From Aurantimicrobium minutum (GTDB lineage: Bacteria; Actinomycetota; Actinomycetes; Actinomycetales; Microbacteriaceae), in the NCBI RefSeq assembly GCF_002355535.1, contig NZ_AP017457.1, positions 1,364,001 to 1,428,000 on the forward strand: a stretch of DNA of 64,000 nt, given 5' to 3'. The notes beneath the pieces are model-generated. The model saw only the letters and a program-made list of their open reading frames with translations. It searched no databases and was not told the origin of the DNA. Shown here in pieces: positions 45,260 to 54,503 of this stretch. The position numbers and the translations under genes are program-made. Every line of letters starts with the position of its first letter. Positions within the stretch are counted from its first letter, which is position 1.

Positions 45260-45276
45260 ATCCAAGATTCATCCAA
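45260..45276. promoter_or_regulatory. Direct repeat, candidate response-regulator site
   Basis: ATCCAA occurs at 45260-45265 and again at 45271-45276, an 11-base period that places both on one DNA face, as OmpR/PhoB-type regulators require. It lies between the apbE operon and the divergent OmpR-type two-component system, about 46 bases before the secreted-protein start and 60 before the regulator start. Role inferred. Confidence 0.45.
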
Positions 45277-45336
45277 TTTTCCACAGCATGACTGCTCCAG
45301 ATAGCAGGGATTTCAGTGGAGAGACAGAATGGAAAC

Positions 45337-46014
45337 ATGCGAGTTCTCGTGGTGGAAGACGACCAGTCCGTTGCCGACGGCATTCTGGACGGCCTTTCTG
45401 GAACCACTTTCGACACACGACACGTCACCACAGGTGAGAATGCGCTGAAAGAACTTTCTTCGTTTGAGCCTGAGATTGTGTTGCTTGATCTAGGTCTGCC
45501 AGATATGGATGGCACCGAGGTCTGCCGCAGAATGAGAGCCATGTCTGGCGTGCCCATCATCGTGGTCAGTGCCCGTGATGAAGAAATTGACCGCGTTGTT
45601 GCCCTAGAAATCGGAGCAGACGATTACGTCGTGAAGCCTTTTGGCATGCGGGAATTAGTCGCACGCATAGGTGCTGTCACCCGACGCACCCAACCGGAAG
45701 AAACACAACCTGCGCATGAAAACGACAGGGTCTTTGGTTCGTTGCGTATCGATCTGCGAGCGCAGCGAGTCTATTTGGACGGGGAAGAAATTCATCTCAC
45801 ACCCAAAGAATTTGAGCTCGTGGAGTATCTCACCAGTGACCCTGGCGCAGTTTTTAAGCGCTCAGATATTTTGCATGACGTGTGGGATACCAACTGGTAT
45901 GGCACCAGTAAAACTCTCGATGCGCACATTGCCGCAATCCGAAAGAAGTTCGGTCACGCAGGCTGGATTGAATCAGTACGAGGTGTGGGGTTCAGATTTG
46001 AGCAACCCCAATGA
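45337..46014 (+). CDS. OmpR/PhoB-family response regulator
   Basis: From the ATG at 45337 the protein has 225 residues: a receiver domain with phosphoacceptor Asp51 (VLLDLGLPDMDG) and switch lysine in DYVVKPFG, then a winged-helix DNA-binding domain (LTPKEFELVEYL...SKTLDAHIAAIRKKF). CAGAAT six bases before the ATG favours this start over an in-frame GTG at 45316. It overlaps the kinase gene as ATGA. The divergent apbE operon is the obvious candidate target. Confidence 0.93.
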   Translation: MRVLVVEDDQSVADGILDGLSGTTFDTRHVTTGENALKELSSFEPEIVLLDLGLPDMDGTEVCRRMRAMSGVPIIVVSARDEEIDRVVALEIGADDYVVKPFGMRELVARIGAVTRRTQPEETQPAHENDRVFGSLRIDLRAQRVYLDGEEIHLTPKEFELVEYLTSDPGAVFKRSDILHDVWDTNWYGTSKTLDAHIAAIRKKFGHAGWIESVRGVGFRFEQPQ

Positions 46015-47402
46015 AATGGCGCTTCATCACCGCGTTGATGTCGGTGACCCTGCTCGTGCTGTTGGCTCAAGATATCCCGCTGGGTTTCTATCTTCAGCAG
46101 GTTGAACATGACCGGATCATTACCTCCCTTGAACGTGATGCGTTCTTGTTAGCTGGCCGAAGTGAACAGGCTCTGGAAACTTTGGCAACGGAAGATGACA
46201 GCGAGCTGATTCAAACCGTTAAGAAGTATCGCGATGCCGGTGGCTCTCGCGTGGTGATTGTGAACAAAGAAGGAACCGCTGTCGTCGTCAGCGACGACGA
46301 CCAAGCAGATCTGGGAACCTCCTATCTCAACAGGCCGGAAATTGCTGAGGCGCTGTCAGGAAAAATCAGCACCGGGCATCGCTTCTCTGCAACTTTGAAT
46401 CAAGAACTGCTTTATGTGACGGTGCCGATTTTGAGTGGCTCTGAGATCCTTGGCGCTGTGAGGCTGACCTATCCCGATTATGTAGTGACGAACAAAGTCA
46501 ATGAGCAAATTGGTCTGCTCAGTGCAGTGGCGCTGATTGCCCTTCTCCTTGCTGCGATTGTCGGATATATCGTTTCGGGTACCATCACGAGAAGACTTCG
46601 TCGTTTGCAAGAAGCTACAGAAGCATTGGCTTCTGGTGACCTCATGGCCCGCGCTGATGAAACAGCTGGAGCGAAAGAAATTCGCTCCCTCGCAGAGTCC
46701 TTCAACGGCATGGCAGAGCGTTTACAACTGCTCATTAACCAACAAAGAACTTTTGCAGCAGATGCCTCACATCAGCTGCGCACGCCATTAACGGCCTTGC
46801 GTCTTCGGCTGGAACGGGCCCACGACCTCTTAGAAACAGATCCTGCCGGAGCCGCCGAGCGCCTCGCGGCAGCTGAAGCAGAAGCAGACCGACTGAGCAA
46901 CCTCATTGAGGGTCTGCTTTTGCTCAGCCGAACAGAAGCTGCCAATGTGCAGCGGGAAAGATTCGACCTTGCGGCAGTGACTCGGGATCGAGTTAATCAC
47001 TGGAAAGCCCTGGCAGCAGAGTCTGGCGTGAAGCTGCGCTTTGAAGGCCCTCAGCAGTTGGGAGTGACAGCAGTTCCCAGCGCCATCGAACAGATTGCCG
47101 ACAACTACATCGACAATGCCCTGTCCGTCAGCCCCAAGGGCTCGCGTTTAATTGTGCGAGTTGTCAGCGAAGGTTCCATTGCCCAGCTTCATGTTCTTGA
47201 CCAAGGTCCGGGTCTGAGCGCTGCAGAATGTACACGAGCGTTTGACCGTTTCTGGCGGGCAAATTCTGACCGTCACGGAAGCGGACTCGGTTTAGCTATC
47301 GTTGCTCAACTTGCCAGAGCTTCAGGCGGAACAGCACAATTGACTCCCCGCCCGGAAGGCGGTTTGGATGCGTCGGCAACCTTCGACCTTGCGAAGGACT
47401 AA
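46011..47402 (+). CDS. Membrane sensor histidine kinase
   Basis: The 463-residue protein has a first membrane helix (residues 5-24), an extracytoplasmic sensor of about 140 residues, a second helix (168-190), HAMP, the HisKA motif with His254 (ASHQLRTPLTALRL), and an ATPase domain with N box (IADNYIDNAL), DQGPGLS and GSGLGLAIVAQL. It pairs with the preceding regulator. The sensor region has a double-Cache/PhoQ-like look but no named domain; the signal is unknown. Confidence 0.93.
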   Translation: MKWRFITALMSVTLLVLLAQDIPLGFYLQQVEHDRIITSLERDAFLLAGRSEQALETLATEDDSELIQTVKKYRDAGGSRVVIVNKEGTAVVVSDDDQADLGTSYLNRPEIAEALSGKISTGHRFSATLNQELLYVTVPILSGSEILGAVRLTYPDYVVTNKVNEQIGLLSAVALIALLLAAIVGYIVSGTITRRLRRLQEATEALASGDLMARADETAGAKEIRSLAESFNGMAERLQLLINQQRTFAADASHQLRTPLTALRLRLERAHDLLETDPAGAAERLAAAEAEADRLSNLIEGLLLLSRTEAANVQRERFDLAAVTRDRVNHWKALAAESGVKLRFEGPQQLGVTAVPSAIEQIADNYIDNALSVSPKGSRLIVRVVSEGSIAQLHVLDQGPGLSAAECTRAFDRFWRANSDRHGSGLGLAIVAQLARASGGTAQLTPRPEGGLDASATFDLAKD

Positions 47403-47453
47403 GTAGCCAAGCACCGGCGCGCATTCAGCTTGCTCACAGTGAGGCGAGTACGA

Positions 47454-47480
47454 TTTGGGGAGGAGATTCATCCCCCCAAA
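47454..47480 (+). promoter_or_regulatory. Leader hairpin at the fhaA ribosome site
   Basis: TTTGGGG-a-GGA pairs with TCC-CCCCAAA, a 10-base stem with one bulge and a 6-base loop. Its right arm ends at the AAAGGAG ribosome site (from 47478) of the first gene of the kinase/cell-wall operon and overlaps it by three bases. A TACGAT at 47449-47454 could be the -10. The hairpin may tune translation of fhaA. Confidence 0.45.
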
Positions 47481-47488
47481 GGAGACCT

Positions 47489-48220
47489 GTGGGCATTCTG
47501 GACAACCTTGAGCGCGGCCTCGAACGCGTTGTCAATGGCGCGTTCGCGAAGACGTTTCGCTCTGGCCTGCAGCCTGTAGAAATCACTGCCGCGCTTCGAC
47601 GAGAGCTGGACACCAAAGCAGCAGTTCTCTCCCGCGACCGCATCATTGCGCCCAATCGTTTTGTTGTGCTCCTCTCCCCCTCAGACTTTGAACAGATGTC
47701 CAGCATGGGTGACACCCTCATTGACGAGCTCACCCGACTCGTTGCCAAGCACGCGGCAACGCAGCACTACCAGTTCGCTGGGGGCATCAAGATTGCGCTC
47801 AAACAGGACCCCGCTCTTGCTGTTGGTGTTGTTCAGGTCACCTCCGAAAACGTCAGTGGCTCTGTCACCTGGGTTGCCGTTTTGGAAATCGCCGGTAAGC
47901 GTTACCCCATCAACAAGTCACGCACGATTATCGGACGTGGAACTGAAGCAGATATCACCGTCGATGACTCAGGCATCTCGCGTAAGCACGTGGAAATCCT
48001 GTGGGATGGCACCCGTGCTCAAGCCAACGACTTAGGTTCGACCAACGGCTCCAAGCTCAATGGCCACAAGCTCGTCTCCTCTGCTTTAGAAGCCGACTCC
48101 ATCATCACAATCGGACAGACATCGATCACTCTCCGCCTCCTGCCACAGGCAGCAGGTGAAGAAACTACTTCACCTGCTCAAGCACCAGCGCCTGGTGGAT
48201 TCTGGGGTCCGCGTGAGTGA
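47489..48220 (+). CDS. fhaA: FhaA: DUF3662 and FHA domain protein
   Basis: The 243-residue protein has the N-terminal DUF3662 domain (GILDNLERGLERVVNGAFAK) and a C-terminal FHA domain with RGTEADITVDDSGISRKHVEI and DLGSTNGSKLNG, which binds phosphothreonine. FhaA links the Ser/Thr kinases to cell wall synthesis by binding MurJ/kinase targets in mycobacteria. The start is GTG with AAAGGAG upstream. It is shorter than mycobacterial FhaA because the linker is short. Confidence 0.93.
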   Translation: MGILDNLERGLERVVNGAFAKTFRSGLQPVEITAALRRELDTKAAVLSRDRIIAPNRFVVLLSPSDFEQMSSMGDTLIDELTRLVAKHAATQHYQFAGGIKIALKQDPALAVGVVQVTSENVSGSVTWVAVLEIAGKRYPINKSRTIIGRGTEADITVDDSGISRKHVEILWDGTRAQANDLGSTNGSKLNGHKLVSSALEADSIITIGQTSITLRLLPQAAGEETTSPAQAPAPGGFWGPRE

Positions 48221-48728
48221 GCTCACACTTCTGATCCTGCGCATAGGTTTTCTGGTTGCGCTCTGGGTCTTCGTCTTCTTTGTTGTGTATGCGGTACGCA
48301 GCGATCTCTTTGGTCAACGTGTTCGTAAACTTCCCGCGCCACAACCGGCGAGCACTCCTGGAGCACAATCTTTCCTCACCTCTGCGCAGCCACGTCTGGC
48401 TCCTGAAGTTTCTCAAGACATTGCCCCTGCCGATGGAACCCCGCTGCGCCTCGTAATCACCTCAGGTGATCTCGCTGGGCAGGAACTTCCTTTGCAGGGT
48501 GACGTCATTACTATTGGTCGATCTCCTGACTCCAGTCTTGTGATTCAGGATGACTACACCTCCACTCACCATGCCCGTCTTGAGGTTCGTGGAGGGTCGT
48601 GGTTGCTAAGAGACTTGGACTCAACCAATGGAACAACGCTAGCTGGATCACGGGTGAGCTCGCCTGTTCCAATTCCCCTGAACACCCCCATTACTGTTGG
48701 CGCAACAACCTTTGAGGTTCGCCGCTAG
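48213..48728 (+). CDS. fhaB: FhaB: membrane-anchored FHA domain protein
   Basis: From the GTG at 48213 (overlapping fhaA by eight bases) the protein has 171 residues: a membrane helix (LTLLILRIGFLVALWVFVFF), a Pro/Ala linker and an FHA domain (ITIGRSPDSSLVIQDDYTSTHHA in part, DLDSTNGTTLAG). This matches FhaB/FipA of mycobacteria, which acts in septal growth. The frame is open 19 codons further into fhaA, which lacks FhaB character. Confidence 0.92.
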   Translation: MSELTLLILRIGFLVALWVFVFFVVYAVRSDLFGQRVRKLPAPQPASTPGAQSFLTSAQPRLAPEVSQDIAPADGTPLRLVITSGDLAGQELPLQGDVITIGRSPDSSLVIQDDYTSTHHARLEVRGGSWLLRDLDSTNGTTLAGSRVSSPVPIPLNTPITVGATTFEVRR

Positions 48729-48737
48729 GCCTGGCAT

Positions 48738-49967
48738 ATGTCTCAGTTCAGCGCAGCAGCCTCCAATGTGGGCAAGGTCAGGGCATCCAATCAGGATTCC
48801 GGCTACGCAGGAACCTATCTCAGTGTCGTTGCCGATGGCATGGGTGGTCACGCCGGTGGAGATGTTGCCTCACACCTGGTGATACGACACATGCTGCAGC
48901 TGGATAAAGAATATGACGATGTCAAAGCAGCACAGCAGGATTTGATCCAAACTCTGCTGCAAGCAAATGACATGCTTGCCGATGTTGTCTATGAACATCC
49001 TGAGCTTGCTGGTCTGGGCACCACGGTTAGTGCGATGCTTCGCGTGGGCAACCAGGTTGTGTTGGCACACATTGGTGACTCACGCATTTATCTTTTGCGC
49101 GAAGGAAACCTCAGCCAGGTCACCGTTGATCACACCTTTGTGCAGCGCTTGATTGATAGTGGCCGCATCACCGAAGAAGAAGCACACGACCACCCTCGTC
49201 GCTCAGTACTCATGCGTGTACTCGGTGATGTGGACGGGTCTCCAGAAATTGACACCGTGGTGTTGGAAGTCTCTGTTGGAGACCGCTGGATGCTCTGCTC
49301 GGATGGGCTTTCCGGTGTTGTGCATACCGACCGGTTACTTCCGTTCTTACAAGAAGCAGAAACGGCAGAAGATGCCGCCGATACACTCGTGCAGGCAAGT
49401 CTCTCCGGTGGTGCTCCCGATAACGTCACTGTTGTTGTGGTGGACATCACTTCTGATGGGCCAGAGAAGATTGCTGAACTTGTAGGTTCTGTTGCAGGCC
49501 CCATGCCCATCAAACAACCTGAGCCACGCCTCATTCCCTCGGGCACAAACAAGCCCCGGCCTAAGCCTAAGAAACTTCCCATTTCAACCGGCGGGATGAC
49601 AGTTCCGCCACCACCTTTGACTGCTCAGCTGGATGCCGTGAAGGCAAGGCGCATTCGTCGACGTGCCATGCTCATTGGTTCTCTCATTCTGGTTATCGGC
49701 GCTCTCGTTATTGCAGGAATCTTGGGTTATCGGTGGAGCCAAACCCAGTTTTATGTCGGCAGTGACGCCGATTCTGTCGTGATTTATCAAGGCATCTCGC
49801 AGAACTTTGCCGGCATCAGTCTGTCTCATGTGTATGTGGACACCGATCTTCCTTTGGACAGTTTGACCGATTACCAAAAGGCACAAATAGAACAGACCAT
49901 CCCCTTCGCTACCTATGGTGAGGCTCAGGCGTTGGTGGATTCTCTTGCCAGTGAGGCTCAGAAGTAA
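48738..49967 (+). CDS. pstP: PP2C-type Ser/Thr phosphatase PstP
   Basis: The 409-residue protein has the metal-binding motifs VADGMGGHAGGDVAS, AHIGDSRIYL and CSDGLSGVV of PP2C enzymes (residues 1-235), a Pro/Lys linker, one membrane helix (MLIGSLILVIGALVIAGILG) and a short outside domain. It reverses phosphorylation by PknA/PknB. Its stop overlaps the rodA start as TAATG. Confidence 0.95.
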   Translation: MSQFSAAASNVGKVRASNQDSGYAGTYLSVVADGMGGHAGGDVASHLVIRHMLQLDKEYDDVKAAQQDLIQTLLQANDMLADVVYEHPELAGLGTTVSAMLRVGNQVVLAHIGDSRIYLLREGNLSQVTVDHTFVQRLIDSGRITEEEAHDHPRRSVLMRVLGDVDGSPEIDTVVLEVSVGDRWMLCSDGLSGVVHTDRLLPFLQEAETAEDAADTLVQASLSGGAPDNVTVVVVDITSDGPEKIAELVGSVAGPMPIKQPEPRLIPSGTNKPRPKPKKLPISTGGMTVPPPPLTAQLDAVKARRIRRRAMLIGSLILVIGALVIAGILGYRWSQTQFYVGSDADSVVIYQGISQNFAGISLSHVYVDTDLPLDSLTDYQKAQIEQTIPFATYGEAQALVDSLASEAQK

Positions 49968-51355
49968 TGAGCGTTACTCCTCCAGCAGATTTTGTGGCCA
50001 CCGGATCCATCGGGCGGCTTAAACGCGTTCGTGTTTCTCAGCGGATGCGCAATGTTGAGCTTGTCCTCATAATTTTTGCCAGTGCTATCAATGTGGCCGC
50101 ACTAGTGCTTGTGCAGTTAGGTGTTCTGGGCAAAGTTGATGCCGGACCCTTAGCAATTTGTGCCTTGCTCGCTGTGTTGGTTTTTGCCATACATATCGCC
50201 ATGCGTTTTGTAGCACCCCAAGCTGATGCATTGATTCTGCCTATTGCCGCTCTTCTCAACGGGTTAGGTATTGCTGAGATTTATCGAATTGACCTTGCGG
50301 TAGGTGCCGAGGGTTGGGACGGTTTTGCAACTAAGCAAATTGCTTGGTCAGCACTGGCAATGGGTGCTGCCTTGGGAACAATTATTCTCATTCGACACCA
50401 GCGCATCCTTCAGCGTTACACCTACGTGGCAGGACTTGCCGCCGTTATCCTTATCCTCTTGCCCATGGTTCCCGGACTTGGGCTCACCGTCAACGGTGCG
50501 CGGGTATGGATTCAGATTGCAGGTCTGACCTTCCAACCGGGGGAAATAGCCAAGATAGCTTTAGCGATCTTCTTCGCCGGCTATTTGGTTCAGCGCAGAG
50601 AAAGCCTGTCGATGGTGGGGCGCACCTTCCTGGGTATGCGTTTTCCTCGAGGTCGCGACCTCGGCCCCATCCTGGTGGTCTGGGCGCTGTCGATGAGTGT
50701 GATTGTGCTTCAGCGTGACTTAGGAACTGGTTTGCTGTTCTTCGGCTTGTTCCTTGTCATGCTGTACACCGCTACAGGTCGAGGAAGTTGGGTCATCCTA
50801 GGTCTGAGCCTCGTGGGCTTGGGTGCCGTTGTAGCCAACCAAACGTTGGATTACGTCAACAGTCGTTTTGCTAACTGGTATGACGCGTTCAACAACGACA
50901 ACTTCAATGCCGCCGGTGGAAGTTTCCAGCTGGTCCAGGGGCTGTTTGGCCTGGCCCACGGCGGCATTATCGGAACCGGTTTGGGTGAAGGAATGCCGGA
51001 AATCACCCCGGTTTCCCAAAGCGACTACATCATTGCCAGCCTGGGAGAAGAACTAGGCTTGGCCGGTATTTTTGCCATTCTGTGTCTCTACCTTTTGCTG
51101 GTTGGTCGCGGCCTGCGCATCGGTTTTGCCGGTCACGATGACTTCAGCAAACTGCTCGCAGTGGGACTGTCCTTCACGATTGCCTTGCAATGCTTCATCG
51201 TGATCGGTGGTGTGCTGCGTGTAATTCCCCTGACGGGTCTGACCACACCCTTCTTGGCAGCAGGTGGTAGCTCGCTGGTTGCGAACTGGATGATTGCGGC
51301 ATTGTTGTTGCGCTTATCTGACTCCATCAGAAACGAACCGCGGTTGGTGGTCTGA
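49967..51355 (+). CDS. rodA: SEDS peptidoglycan polymerase, FtsW/RodA family
   Basis: The 462-residue protein has ten or more membrane helices and the SEDS motifs GARVWIQIAGLTFQPGEIAK and SDYIIASLGEELGLAG, with the catalytic aspartate region before the large loop. SEDS proteins polymerise lipid II and work with the class B PBP encoded next. Operon position equals rodA of M. tuberculosis. It overlaps pbpA as TGATG. Confidence 0.94.
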   Translation: MSVTPPADFVATGSIGRLKRVRVSQRMRNVELVLIIFASAINVAALVLVQLGVLGKVDAGPLAICALLAVLVFAIHIAMRFVAPQADALILPIAALLNGLGIAEIYRIDLAVGAEGWDGFATKQIAWSALAMGAALGTIILIRHQRILQRYTYVAGLAAVILILLPMVPGLGLTVNGARVWIQIAGLTFQPGEIAKIALAIFFAGYLVQRRESLSMVGRTFLGMRFPRGRDLGPILVVWALSMSVIVLQRDLGTGLLFFGLFLVMLYTATGRGSWVILGLSLVGLGAVVANQTLDYVNSRFANWYDAFNNDNFNAAGGSFQLVQGLFGLAHGGIIGTGLGEGMPEITPVSQSDYIIASLGEELGLAGIFAILCLYLLLVGRGLRIGFAGHDDFSKLLAVGLSFTIALQCFIVIGGVLRVIPLTGLTTPFLAAGGSSLVANWMIAALLLRLSDSIRNEPRLVV

Positions 51356-52812
51356 TGAACAGAGAGCTCAAACGCGTCACTCTCGCGGTGATTGGAATGT
51401 TTACCGCGCTGTTTATTGCCGCCAGCGTGGTCCAGGTCGTTACCGCTGATCAGCTTTCTGCTGACAGCAGGAACACCCGAACAATGTATGAAAGCTATCG
51501 CTATAAGCGTGGACCCATTCTTGTTGCAGGAACTCCTATTGCTGAATCTGTTCCTGTCGATAATAAATACCGCTTCCAACGCACCTACCCAAACCCTTTC
51601 GTGTACTCGAATGTGACCGGTTACTTCACCCTGACCCAAGGTTTGACAGGTATTGAAGGCGCGATGAACTCCTACCTCAGTGGAAAGACAGGGTCACAGT
51701 TCCTCAACCAGCTCAACGCCATCCTCACAGGACAAGAACCTCAAGGTGCCAGTGTTGAACTGACGCTCGACCCCGTATTGCAGCAAGCCTCCTGGGATGC
51801 ACTCGGTGATTACCAGGGCGCAATCATTGTCACGGAACCCAGCACCGGAAAAATTCTGGCCATGGTTTCCAAGCCGGGTTACGACCCCAACCTTTTGGCC
51901 TCTCACAACACAAACGAAGTCATTGCGGCATACACCGCACTGAATGAAGATCCGCTCGAGCCGCTTGTCGACAAGACCATTGCAGGAGATTTGAACCCAC
52001 CGGGTTCAGTGTTCAAACTGGTCATGGTCGCTGCTGCGTTGGAGTCCGGTAAATACACCCCGGAGAGCACCTTCCCCAACCCGGCCAGTTTCCAACTGCC
52101 TGGAACAGATGTCTTCATCAAGAACTGGAACCGTGGACCCTGCCCCGGCGCCGGCCCTGAAGTAACCCTGGAACAAGCGCTCAAGCAAAGCTGCAATATC
52201 CCCTTTGCCGAGCTCGGACTTGAACTTGGTCGCAAGGCCATCTTGGATCAAGCAAAGAAGTTCGGTTTCAACACAAGCTTTGAAATTCCAATGAAGACTG
52301 CAGCAAGTGAATTCCCTGTCGTCATGGATGATCCACAAACAGCATTGGCATCCTTTGGGCAATATGACGTCCGAGCAACACCCCTCCAGGTGGCTCTCGT
52401 TTCAGCGGGAATCGCTAACGGTGGCATGGTGATGTATCCAAATACGGTCAACCAAGTGCTGGAGCCTAGCCTCAAGCCAATTTCCCAGTTTTCTGCGAAA
52501 GAATTCTCACAAGCGATGTCGCCTGAAAATGCGGCAACCCTCAGGGACATGATGGTGGCTTCTGTTCGCTCAGGACTGGCAACTAATGCGAGAATTAGCG
52601 GAGTTGATGTTGCGGGTAAAACTGGTACAGCAGAAAACGGTGATGGCGAGCCATTCACCTTCTGGTTTACCGGATTTGCCCCAGCAGACAGCCCGCGATA
52701 CGCAGTCACTGTTTTAGTTGAAAACGGTGGCGGCCTCGGACAGTCCGGGGATTCCAACGAAATAACAGCAACAATCGCGAGAAAAGTACTAGAGGCGGGG
52801 TTAAACAAATGA
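51355..52812 (+). CDS. pbpA: Class B penicillin-binding protein PbpA
   Basis: The 485-residue protein has an N-terminal membrane anchor and a transpeptidase domain with the S-x-x-K motif PPGSVFKLVM (Ser about 219), S-x-N in KQSCNIPFAE and K-T-G in AGKTGTAENGDG. It cross-links peptidoglycan made by the preceding SEDS protein. It overlaps pknA as ATGA. Confidence 0.95.
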   Translation: MNRELKRVTLAVIGMFTALFIAASVVQVVTADQLSADSRNTRTMYESYRYKRGPILVAGTPIAESVPVDNKYRFQRTYPNPFVYSNVTGYFTLTQGLTGIEGAMNSYLSGKTGSQFLNQLNAILTGQEPQGASVELTLDPVLQQASWDALGDYQGAIIVTEPSTGKILAMVSKPGYDPNLLASHNTNEVIAAYTALNEDPLEPLVDKTIAGDLNPPGSVFKLVMVAAALESGKYTPESTFPNPASFQLPGTDVFIKNWNRGPCPGAGPEVTLEQALKQSCNIPFAELGLELGRKAILDQAKKFGFNTSFEIPMKTAASEFPVVMDDPQTALASFGQYDVRATPLQVALVSAGIANGGMVMYPNTVNQVLEPSLKPISQFSAKEFSQAMSPENAATLRDMMVASVRSGLATNARISGVDVAGKTGTAENGDGEPFTFWFTGFAPADSPRYAVTVLVENGGGLGQSGDSNEITATIARKVLEAGLNK

Positions 52813-54473
52813 GGCCAACAGCTGGAATGACCTTTGGTGGTCGTTATGAACTCCAGTCACGCATTGCCATAGGTGGCATGGGTGAGGTCTGGCAGGCAAC
52901 TGACCTCGTGATCGGTCGACTCGTCGCCATCAAGATTTTGAAGGACGAATACCTGGGTGACCCCGGGTTCCTTGAGCGTTTTCGCGCTGAAGCTCGTCAC
53001 GCTGCTCTGGTCAACCACGAAGGCATTGCCAATGTCTACGACTATGGCGAGGAAGAAGGCTCTGCCTACCTCGTGATGGAACTTGTTCCCGGCGAACCTC
53101 TCTCGACGGTGATTGAGCGTGAGAAGACATTGTCGATCGACAAGGTTCTCGACATCATGGCTCAAACTGCTGCTGCCTTGCAGGCAGCACACAGTGCTGG
53201 CCTAGTTCACCGCGATATCAAGCCTGGAAACATGCTGATTACCCCCGAGGGTCGCGTCAAAATCACCGACTTTGGTATTGCTCGTATTGCAGACCAGGTT
53301 CCTTTGACTGCTACCGGTCAGGTAATGGGAACTGTTCAATACCTTTCTCCCGAGCAGGCCAGTGGTCACCCCGCTTCCCCCTCCACAGACATTTACTCTC
53401 TGGGTATTGTCGCCTACGAGTGCTTGGCAGGTAAGCGCCCCTTCACCGGCGAATCGCAGGTTGCCATCGCCATGGCACAGATTAACGAAGAGCCTCCACC
53501 ACTTCCAGACACCATTGCTGAACCTGTTCGCAACCTGGTCTATTCCTGCATTGCAAAGAAGCAAGCAGATCGTCCTGCGTCGGCAGCAAACCTAGCTCGC
53601 GCTGCACAGGCTCTACGCCGCGGAGACCTTCAGGGTGCTGCAGCGGCTGTTCCTGGTGTTCTCGGAACCTCCACCGCTCCACTCGATGCCACCACTGTGA
53701 TGCCTCGCACCGCAGCAACTGGTGCAACGACCGTGTTAACCATTCCTGATGCTCCAGAACCTGTTGACCAGGAAGAAAAGAAGAAGCGCAGCCCCTGGTT
53801 GTGGCCTCTCATTGCGCTTGGTGGCGTCCTCCTTCTCGTTCTCGTGGGTGGAATCATTGCGTTGACTTCCGGTGGTAACTCTCCAGAACCAACGCCAACG
53901 AACTCCACCCAGAGCGCGAAGCCCACAAAGACTCCAACTAAAACTCCCACGGGAACCCCAACGCCAACAACAGCAGCAATTAACAAAGCTGACTATGTTG
54001 GCAAGCCTTTGGCTGAAGCAACAGCGGCTCTGGAGAAGCTCAACATGACTGTCAACGCGGTCAAGGGTACTGCGGCACCGAGCGCTGACAAGGTTGGTGT
54101 TGTTTATGACGTCAACCCCACCGGACCTCAGGTTCCAAACGGCACCACGATCAACGTGACCTACTACGACGCGTTGCCCACTGCGCCAGCACCAAGCTCT
54201 TCGCCACAGCTTGATGCGACCGACTACACCCCCGGTCAGGCCATTAATGTGACCTGGTCTGGATACAGCTCGTGCCCATCTGGCCACGCGTTGAGTGGAT
54301 ACAACATTCTTGTTGATGGTGCTTTCGTTGCTTCCGTCACGACTAACTCGGGTGCAATTACTGCACCGACGTCGACCGGAAGCCACACCGTGAGCTACCA
54401 GGCTCTGTGTTCAGGACTGGAACCATCTCCTGCGTCGCCCACGAAGTCTTTCACTGTTACATCAGTGAACTAG
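52809..54473 (+). CDS. pknA: Ser/Thr protein kinase PknA with PASTA and Ig-like ectodomain
   Basis: The 554-residue protein has a kinase domain (Gly loop IAIGGMGEVW, Lys42, HRDIKPGN with Asp136, DFGIARI), a membrane helix near 330-352, a Thr/Pro-rich linker, one PASTA-like domain (ADYVGKPLAEATAALEKLNM) and a C-terminal beta-rich domain of about 95 residues with two cysteines. Mycobacterial PknA lacks this ectodomain. It regulates cell shape and division. Followed by pknB after 30 bases. Confidence 0.93.
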   Translation: MRPTAGMTFGGRYELQSRIAIGGMGEVWQATDLVIGRLVAIKILKDEYLGDPGFLERFRAEARHAALVNHEGIANVYDYGEEEGSAYLVMELVPGEPLSTVIEREKTLSIDKVLDIMAQTAAALQAAHSAGLVHRDIKPGNMLITPEGRVKITDFGIARIADQVPLTATGQVMGTVQYLSPEQASGHPASPSTDIYSLGIVAYECLAGKRPFTGESQVAIAMAQINEEPPPLPDTIAEPVRNLVYSCIAKKQADRPASAANLARAAQALRRGDLQGAAAAVPGVLGTSTAPLDATTVMPRTAATGATTVLTIPDAPEPVDQEEKKKRSPWLWPLIALGGVLLLVLVGGIIALTSGGNSPEPTPTNSTQSAKPTKTPTKTPTGTPTPTTAAINKADYVGKPLAEATAALEKLNMTVNAVKGTAAPSADKVGVVYDVNPTGPQVPNGTTINVTYYDALPTAPAPSSSPQLDATDYTPGQAINVTWSGYSSCPSGHALSGYNILVDGAFVASVTTNSGAITAPTSTGSHTVSYQALCSGLEPSPASPTKSFTVTSVN

Positions 54474-54503
54474 ATTAGACATGAAGTCTTTTCGGGGGAG
54501 TAC

